Shown here: in pieces, positions 6,079-10,365 of the stretch
Position numbering within the stretch: position 1 is the first letter of the stretch
How the letters are laid out: every line of letters begins with the position of its first letter
Made by a program: the position numbers and the translations under genes
Assembly (NCBI GenBank): GCA_029983575.1
Contig: JASBZE010000062.1
Coordinates: forward strand, 1 to 10,365
DNA length: 10,365 bases
Reading direction: 5' to 3'
Source: Peptostreptococcaceae bacterium
GTDB taxonomy: Bacteria > Bacillota > Clostridia > Peptostreptococcales > Peptostreptococcaceae
The notes under the pieces: model-generated
What the model saw: the letters and a program-made list of their open reading frames with translations, nothing else
Database searches by the model: none
What the model was told of the DNA's origin: nothing

Positions 6079-6918
6079 ATGAAATATATAATCGAACCAG
6101 AAAAATTGATAGAAATGATGAATGACAATATGAGCATGGTAATTTTTGACGCTCGTTATTCTCTTATGGATGATGAATACGGAATAAATGCATATCTAGA
6201 AGGTCATATAAAGGATGCATTTCTTATTGACGTGAGAAATGTATTGTCAAAGAAGCCAAAAGAACATGGAGGGAATAACCCACTTCAAGACAAAGAAGTT
6301 TTAAAATCCTTTCTTGAAAGCTATGGTATAAGCAATGACACCATAGTTGTTATATACGATGAAGGAGATTTTAATGGACCTGCTAGGATGTTATTTCAAT
6401 TAAGAAATATCGGTCTAGAAAATGTATACATATTAAATGGCGGTATCGAAGCATATAAACTCGCTGGAGGTCAAATAGAAACAAGGGTCAACAGCAACGA
6501 AAAAATCGAGAGCGGTCATATAAATATGAAAGAAAACGAAATTGAAACAGTTGACATAGAATATGTAAAGAAAAAGATTGAAGATGAGGATTCAATCCTT
6601 ATAGATGCAAGGGCAAGAGAAAGGTACTTAGGAGAAAATGAACCGATGTACCCTAAGGCTGGTCATATTCCAACTGCTAAAAATTATCCCACTGGTCTAT
6701 TGTTTGAAGATGGAAAGTTCAAAGACCTAAGCTCGTTAAAGGATATATTTTCTGATTTAAATGATAAAGAAATAATACTTTCTTGCGGTTCTGGAATTTC
6801 TGCTTGTGTAGATTCACTAGCACTTAGAGAGCTAGGAATAGACCATAAAATATACATTGGAAGCTTTAGCGATTGGATTAGTTATCCGGATAATGAGGTA
6901 AGTACTTCCGAAGAATAA
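6079..6918 (+). CDS. Two-domain rhodanese sulfurtransferase (thiosulfate/3-mercaptopyruvate type)
   Basis: A 279-residue cytoplasmic protein, the normal length for tandem rhodaneses. The N-terminal domain (~5-132) has the DARYSL start (24-29), EGHIKDAFLID (41-51) and YDEGDFNGPAR (93-103), and lacks a catalytic Cys, as expected. The C-terminal domain (~157-270) has DARARERY (176-183), AGHIPTAKNYP (194-204) and the active-site loop CGSGISA with C236. This loop resembles the CGSGVTA of 3-mercaptopyruvate sulfurtransferases more than the CRKGVT of thiosulfate sulfurtransferases, so mercaptopyruvate is the likelier donor, but loop type is only a guide. The enzyme would move sulfane sulfur to thiols, cyanide or thioredoxin. 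The start is supported by AAAGGAG (6066-6072), six bases upstream. The gene is monocistronic and divergent from nfnS. Confidence 0.92.
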   Translation: MKYIIEPEKLIEMMNDNMSMVIFDARYSLMDDEYGINAYLEGHIKDAFLIDVRNVLSKKPKEHGGNNPLQDKEVLKSFLESYGISNDTIVVIYDEGDFNGPARMLFQLRNIGLENVYILNGGIEAYKLAGGQIETRVNSNEKIESGHINMKENEIETVDIEYVKKKIEDEDSILIDARARERYLGENEPMYPKAGHIPTAKNYPTGLLFEDGKFKDLSSLKDIFSDLNDKEIILSCGSGISACVDSLALRELGIDHKIYIGSFSDWISYPDNEVSTSEE

Positions 6919-6955
6919 AACTATTATATATTTTATTCTAAATAGTTGATTTTTA
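6919..6955 (+). terminator. Weak intrinsic terminator after the sulfurtransferase gene
   Basis: AACTATT (6919-6925), directly after the stop codon, pairs with AATAGTT (6941-6947), followed by GATTTTT. The stem is seven base pairs, almost all A-T, with a 15-nt loop, so termination is probably leaky and some read-through into the exporter operon is possible. Confidence 0.45.
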
Positions 6956-6974
6956 ATCGTTTATTAGATAAAAT
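6946..6974 (+). promoter_or_regulatory. Promoter of the exporter operon
   Basis: TTGATT (6946-6951) and TAAAAT (6969-6974) are separated by exactly 17 bp, matching the consensus at four and five of six positions. Transcription would start near 6981, giving a leader of about 49 nt. The -35 overlaps the right arm and T-tract of the preceding weak terminator. TATAGT at 6978-6983 is an alternative -10. Confidence 0.5.
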
Positions 6975-7029
6975 AATTATAGTGTGTTAATTTTTTTAAT
7001 ATTTATTTTATATGAACTTGGAGGTATTT

Positions 7030-8271
7030 ATGTCATTTTTAAATAGATTTAAACGAAATAAAAATGAAGATGACTTTGACATAGAGTTAGATGAATCAAT
7101 CGACGATTTAAGCGAGCCTAAAAAGAAAAAGAGGTTCAATCTTTCTAAGAGGGCAAAAATATACATTGGTGTCGCTGCAGTCGTAGTTATAGTGCTTGGG
7201 GGATTGATTTATTTTAATTCTAAAGGACTTTTCGGTAATGAAAAACACGAGGTTATTCAAACCTACACAATACCGGAAAATGAAAAAGTATTTATAAACG
7301 GTGTAATCTCACCTAAACAATCTCAGGATTTCTATGGACCTCAAGATGGTCAAACTCCTGATGTCAAAGTTAGTGATGGTCAAAAAGTAAGCAAGGGTGA
7401 CGTTCTTTTTATAACAAAAAATGAAGCTGTTATATCTGAGGTTGACTCACTAAAATCTCAGCTTAACGAATTGTCAAGACAAAGGAGAAGCATGCAGGCT
7501 GACGACCCTGCTCTACCACAGGTAAAGAGTCAGATCTCAAGCCTAAACTCACAGATTTCTAAACAGTCAGCAAAAGCATATACTAGTTTCAAGTCAAACT
7601 TCGACGGTAAGGTATATGTGAATAACAGCAATGAAGGCGGTGGCCCTAATAACTCACCATTAATAACAGTACAGAGCACTGATTATGTAATGAAGGGACA
7701 GGTTACTGAACAGGATATCTCAAAGATAACTATAGATACTGCTGCAGATATTACTCTTCTCTCTTCAGGTAAAAAATTAGTTGGAAGGATAAATACTATT
7801 TCTGATAGACCTTCTTCAGGTAGTTCACCTTCTGAAGGAGCTCAAGTAGGCGCACCTCAAGGTCAAGGTCAAGGATTGTCTTTTTATGACGTCGAAATAA
7901 CTTTTGACTCACAAGACCAGCTGGTTAATGGATTCCACGCGCAGGCATCTATAGAAATAGATAATCAAACAATTAAAGTTCCTGCTACATCAATACTTTC
8001 TGACGACAACTCTACTTATGTATTTAAAGAGGTAGATGGAGTTCTTAAGAAAGAGGTCGTAGATATAGTAGAAGAAAAAGGAAACTTCTCATTAGTTAGG
8101 GGTAACTTAAAACCTAATGATCAGATTGTCAAGAGTCCTACTCCAGAGATGAAAGAAGGAGATTTGCTAAACCCTGACTCTGAAAAAGAAGATAAGCATT
8201 CAGGATCTGATGACGCTAAGGATATGGATGTAAAAGATGTAGACTCTTCTGAGGACAAAGGAGCTAAATAA
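7030..8271 (+). CDS. MacA/YknX-like membrane-anchored adaptor of an ABC exporter (HlyD/MFP family)
   Basis: A 413-residue membrane fusion protein. A charged cytoplasmic N-terminus (1-43, with KKKKR at 31-35) is followed by one membrane helix (~44-62) and an extracellular part. That part has a first lipoyl-like half (~106-130, DGQKVSKGDVLFITKN), a short coiled hairpin (~134-183), a second lipoyl-like half (~188-215), beta-barrel domains (~218-370, with a low-complexity loop rich in S, G, P and Q at 260-283), and a hydrophilic, mainly acidic tail (381-413). I chose the second ATG: GGAGG (7020-7024) sits five bases before it, while the in-frame ATG at 7012 has no ribosome binding site and lies upstream of this one. 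It is the first gene of a three-gene operon, three bases before the ATPase gene. In MacAB/YknXYZ-type pumps the adaptor couples the permease to substrate passage; in a Gram-positive cell no TolC-like channel is expected. Substrate unknown. Confidence 0.9.
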   Translation: MSFLNRFKRNKNEDDFDIELDESIDDLSEPKKKKRFNLSKRAKIYIGVAAVVVIVLGGLIYFNSKGLFGNEKHEVIQTYTIPENEKVFINGVISPKQSQDFYGPQDGQTPDVKVSDGQKVSKGDVLFITKNEAVISEVDSLKSQLNELSRQRRSMQADDPALPQVKSQISSLNSQISKQSAKAYTSFKSNFDGKVYVNNSNEGGGPNNSPLITVQSTDYVMKGQVTEQDISKITIDTAADITLLSSGKKLVGRINTISDRPSSGSSPSEGAQVGAPQGQGQGLSFYDVEITFDSQDQLVNGFHAQASIEIDNQTIKVPATSILSDDNSTYVFKEVDGVLKKEVVDIVEEKGNFSLVRGNLKPNDQIVKSPTPEMKEGDLLNPDSEKEDKHSGSDDAKDMDVKDVDSSEDKGAK

Positions 8272-8274
8272 GTT

Positions 8275-8952
8275 ATGTTGATTACTTTATACAGCTTAAA
8301 CAAATACTATAGGATGGGAAAGACAAACTTCCACGCTCTTAAAAATATTAACTTAGAAATAAAACAAGGCGAATTTATTATGATAATGGGAAAATCAGGG
8401 AGTGGTAAAACCACTCTCTTGAATATATTAGGTTTTCTTGATAAGTTCAATAGTGGTAAGTATATTTTTGACGGTAAGGATGTTTCAAATATTAGTGAAA
8501 ACATGCGTTCTGAATACAGGAATAGATATGTTGGATTTATTTTCCAACAGTTTAATCTTATTCATTCACTTAATATATTCCAAAATATTGAACTTCCTAT
8601 GATATACAATAGAGAAAAAGTAAGCGCAGAAGAAAAAAGAAAAAGGATCATGTCTAGTTTAGAGGCTGTAGGTCTCGGAGATAAGGCAAACAGCTATCCA
8701 AATCAACTCTCTGGTGGCCAGCAGCAAAGGGTGGCAATTGCAAGGGCTCTGGTAAACAACCCCTCTATAATTTTTGCCGACGAACCGACTGGTGCACTGG
8801 ATAGTGAAACTAGTAGAGATATAATGACCGTATTATCAAACCTAAACAAGCAAGGAAAAACCATAATAATGGTTACTCATGACGAGGATCTTACTACCTA
8901 TGCTTCAAAGGTAATAAGATTGAAAGACGGTCAGTTTTTAACGGAGGTGTAG
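8275..8952 (+). CDS. ABC transporter ATP-binding protein, MacB/LolD/YknY type
   Basis: A 225-residue cytoplasmic ATPase with every core motif: Walker A GKSGSGKT (39-46), Q-loop Q91, signature LSGGQQQR (145-152), Walker B IIFADE (165-170), D-loop ALDS (174-177) and switch His202. The length and the form of the signature fit the macrolide/lipoprotein exporter branch that partners FtsX-like permeases. It is probably the energy-supplying subunit of the exporter encoded by its two neighbours. A ribosome binding site AAAGGAG (8257-8263) lies inside the end of the adaptor gene, 11 bases before the ATG, rather far but acceptable and consistent with translational coupling. It is followed four bases later by the permease. 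Confidence 0.95.
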   Translation: MLITLYSLNKYYRMGKTNFHALKNINLEIKQGEFIMIMGKSGSGKTTLLNILGFLDKFNSGKYIFDGKDVSNISENMRSEYRNRYVGFIFQQFNLIHSLNIFQNIELPMIYNREKVSAEEKRKRIMSSLEAVGLGDKANSYPNQLSGGQQQRVAIARALVNNPSIIFADEPTGALDSETSRDIMTVLSNLNKQGKTIIMVTHDEDLTTYASKVIRLKDGQFLTEV

Positions 8953-8955
8953 CAT

Positions 8956-10200
8956 ATGTTAGGTATTCTTAAAAATTCCATTGCTAACCTCAAAGGACAC
9001 AAGCTAAGGATCGTAGTAGCATTTATATGGATTATAGTCGGCATTACCTCTGTAATCTTCGTAACGTCTTTAGGTAATGCAATGAAAACACAAATAAACA
9101 AGACATTCGAAAATATTAACCCGAATCAGGCTACAATTCTATTTAAACCTGATAGCCAAGAATACGACGTGTCATTAATATACTCAGCGTTTAGATTGAG
9201 CGATAAACAAGAACTCGAACTAATAGACGGAGTAAAGTCAGTCAAGGCAAAAACTCAATTCTGGACTGAATTTTTTGACGACAGAATAACCCTTGATTCT
9301 TTTTATGGCAAAAACACTGCTAACTTGTATATAGGTGTACAAAATGGGGATAAAGACAAAGTCAAACTTACAAAGGGTAAGGGGTTTGATTCAGTTACCC
9401 AGGGTTTGAACACCATTTTAATAACAACAGACGCTGAAAAAGAATTGATGAAATCATATAAGGGTTCCATAGTTGGAAAAGCTATCACAATTAACGGAAG
9501 AAATTTTGAGGTTATAGGTGTTATAGATCAAAATTACGTATATGATGTAGATGAACATAAATTTGTAAAAGCTACTCAATTTAATTCGGATCAGCCTACT
9601 TGCTATATGTCTAAAGCAGGTTTTAAGGGACTAAACGCAAACTCAGGAACAAATGAAGTTGGTTCATTCGTCCTAAGTGTTGAAGAAGGCTATTCCCCAA
9701 AAGAAGTTGGCGAACAGGCCGTAGCAAAAATGAGTGAACTCCATCCAGATGTAGTTGGACATTATGAGGTAGAAGATTTGACTACTGTCACTAAACAGCT
9801 TCAAGAGATTACTGGGGGTATAGATAAATTCGTAAAGATAATTACCATAGTAGCCATGGCGATCGGTGGAATTGGTATTATGAACATAATGTACGTATCA
9901 GTTATGGAACGACATAGAGAAATTGGTATCAGAAGGGCTCTAGGTGCAAAGAAGAGGGATATAATTCTTCAGTTTTTGATTGAATCTGTATTCATCACTT
10001 CATGCGGCGGAGTTCTAGGAATTGTAATAGGGCTTTTGGTTACTTATTACACCAGAAATTTAATGCCTTTTAAACCTATAATATCTTTATCGGGAATTGT
10101 ATACGCTGTACTTACAATAATAATAACGGGTATTATATTTGGAATAGTTCCTGCTTCTAAGGCAGCGAGCCTTGACCCTATTGAAGCAATATACAAATAG
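8956..10200 (+). CDS. MacB/FtsX-type ABC transporter permease
   Basis: A 414-residue permease with the four-helix MacB layout: TM1 (~18-39), a large extracytoplasmic domain (~40-290), then three helices (~292-315, ~338-365, ~378-400). The motif MERHREIGIRRALGAKKRDI (317-336) after TM2 is the characteristic cytoplasmic coupling segment, and the C-terminus PASKAASLDPIEAIYK (399-414) is typical of the family. There is no fused ATPase domain; that function is supplied by the separate upstream gene, as in YknXYZ. Ribosome binding site GGAGGTG (8943-8949) lies in the end of the ATPase gene, six bases before the ATG. It is the last gene of the operon. MacB-type machines use mechanotransmission to push substrates outside the membrane; the cargo (antibiotic, peptide or toxin) cannot be inferred, and no two-component system or peptide gene is next to it. 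Confidence 0.95.
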   Translation: MLGILKNSIANLKGHKLRIVVAFIWIIVGITSVIFVTSLGNAMKTQINKTFENINPNQATILFKPDSQEYDVSLIYSAFRLSDKQELELIDGVKSVKAKTQFWTEFFDDRITLDSFYGKNTANLYIGVQNGDKDKVKLTKGKGFDSVTQGLNTILITTDAEKELMKSYKGSIVGKAITINGRNFEVIGVIDQNYVYDVDEHKFVKATQFNSDQPTCYMSKAGFKGLNANSGTNEVGSFVLSVEEGYSPKEVGEQAVAKMSELHPDVVGHYEVEDLTTVTKQLQEITGGIDKFVKIITIVAMAIGGIGIMNIMYVSVMERHREIGIRRALGAKKRDIILQFLIESVFITSCGGVLGIVIGLLVTYYTRNLMPFKPIISLSGIVYAVLTIIITGIIFGIVPASKAASLDPIEAIYK

Positions 10201-10220
10201 ATATTTAATACAGAATCTAA

Positions 10221-10257
10221 AAGGACTAAATCGATTTATGATTTAGTCCTTATTTTT
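10221..10257 (+). terminator. Strong intrinsic terminator of the exporter operon
   Basis: AAGGACTAAATC (10221-10232) and GATTTAGTCCTT (10240-10251) form a perfect 12-bp stem with a 7-nt loop, followed by A and five T (10253-10257). It lies 20 bases after the permease stop. Confidence 0.92.
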
Positions 10258-10260
10258 CTT

Positions 10261-10280
10261 ATATATATATATATATATAT
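10261..10280 (+). repeat. (AT)10 dinucleotide tract
   Basis: Ten uninterrupted AT units lie just after the exporter terminator and about 40 bases before a downstream -10 box. Such tracts can change length by slippage and melt easily. The position is non-coding. Confidence 0.9.
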
Positions 10281-10318
10281 TACTTTTTTTATTACTGTCT
10301 ATTAATTTTTAAAGGTTG

Positions 10319-10324
10319 TATAAT
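10319..10324 (+). promoter_or_regulatory. -10 box for a gene beyond the right edge
   Basis: TATAAT, preceded directly by TTG, is a perfect -10 in an AT-rich region that holds no gene. The -35 at 17-18 bp (CTGTCT or TGTCTA, 10295-10301) is weak. Transcription would begin near 10331 and run out of the window; no start codon with a ribosome binding site is visible before the edge. Confidence 0.5.
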
Positions 10325-10365
10325 ATATAGCGTTGATGAGAAAAATTTAAAGTCTAAAGATAGAT

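Noticed and set aside
8121..9488. Minus-strand open frames (8121-8303, 8307-8504, 9303-9488) within the exporter operon
   Set aside because: They are antisense shadows of the adaptor, ATPase and permease genes, with no translation signals.
1..10365. CRISPR array, insertion sequence, integrase, tRNA or rRNA
   Set aside because: No spaced direct repeats, transposase motifs, cloverleaf or rRNA-like stretch was seen on either strand; intergenic gaps are all under 300 bases.

Overview
The window looks like chromosomal DNA from a low-GC, Gram-positive anaerobe (Firmicutes/Bacillota; Clostridia or Tissierellia would fit). The basis is the AT-rich composition, strong AAGGAGG-type ribosome binding sites, intrinsic terminators, an Nfn-type bifurcating enzyme pair typical of anaerobes, and an ABC exporter with a MacA-like adaptor but no outer-membrane channel gene. 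I cannot assign a genus. No tRNA, rRNA, CRISPR array, insertion sequence or phage gene is visible, and the region reads as ordinary core/housekeeping DNA.

Layout. At 1-90 lie the end of a + strand transcript and its terminator. A Na+/phosphate cotransporter of the NptA/PhoU type (96-1730, -) is divergent from a MATE-family efflux protein (1878-3233, +), with promoters for both in the 147-base gap. The MATE gene converges on a minus-strand operon reading nfnS-like (4929-5828), nfnL/gltA-like (3535-4929) and a small uncharacterised gene (3301-3489). One hairpin at 3247-3295 separates the two convergent units and works best for the minus strand. A 250-base divergent control region (5829-6078) separates this operon from a two-domain rhodanese sulfurtransferase (6079-6918, +). 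Then comes a three-gene + strand operon for a MacAB/YknXYZ-like exporter: membrane-anchored adaptor (7030-8271), ABC ATPase (8275-8952) and FtsX/MacB-type permease (8956-10200). A perfect 12-bp terminator hairpin closes it. An (AT)10 tract and a promoter for a gene beyond the right edge follow.

Functional reading. The nfnS-like subunit carries the Asp(Cys)3 pattern for a [2Fe-2S] cluster and the large subunit carries two four-Cys groups plus two dinucleotide folds. Together they point to NADH-dependent reduced ferredoxin:NADP+ oxidoreductase (electron-bifurcating transhydrogenase) rather than true glutamate synthase, since no large glutamate synthase subunit is adjacent. The MATE protein and the ABC exporter are two independent export systems; NptA handles phosphate.

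Three start codons were moved downstream because the Shine-Dalgarno sequence lies between the first possible start and the next one: the small gene (to 3489), nfnS (to 5828) and the adaptor (to 7030). I found no clearly novel multi-gene system. The best leads are the 62-residue protein encoded behind nfnSL, the structured and repeat-bearing nfn leader, and an 11-base motif shared by the two divergent control regions.
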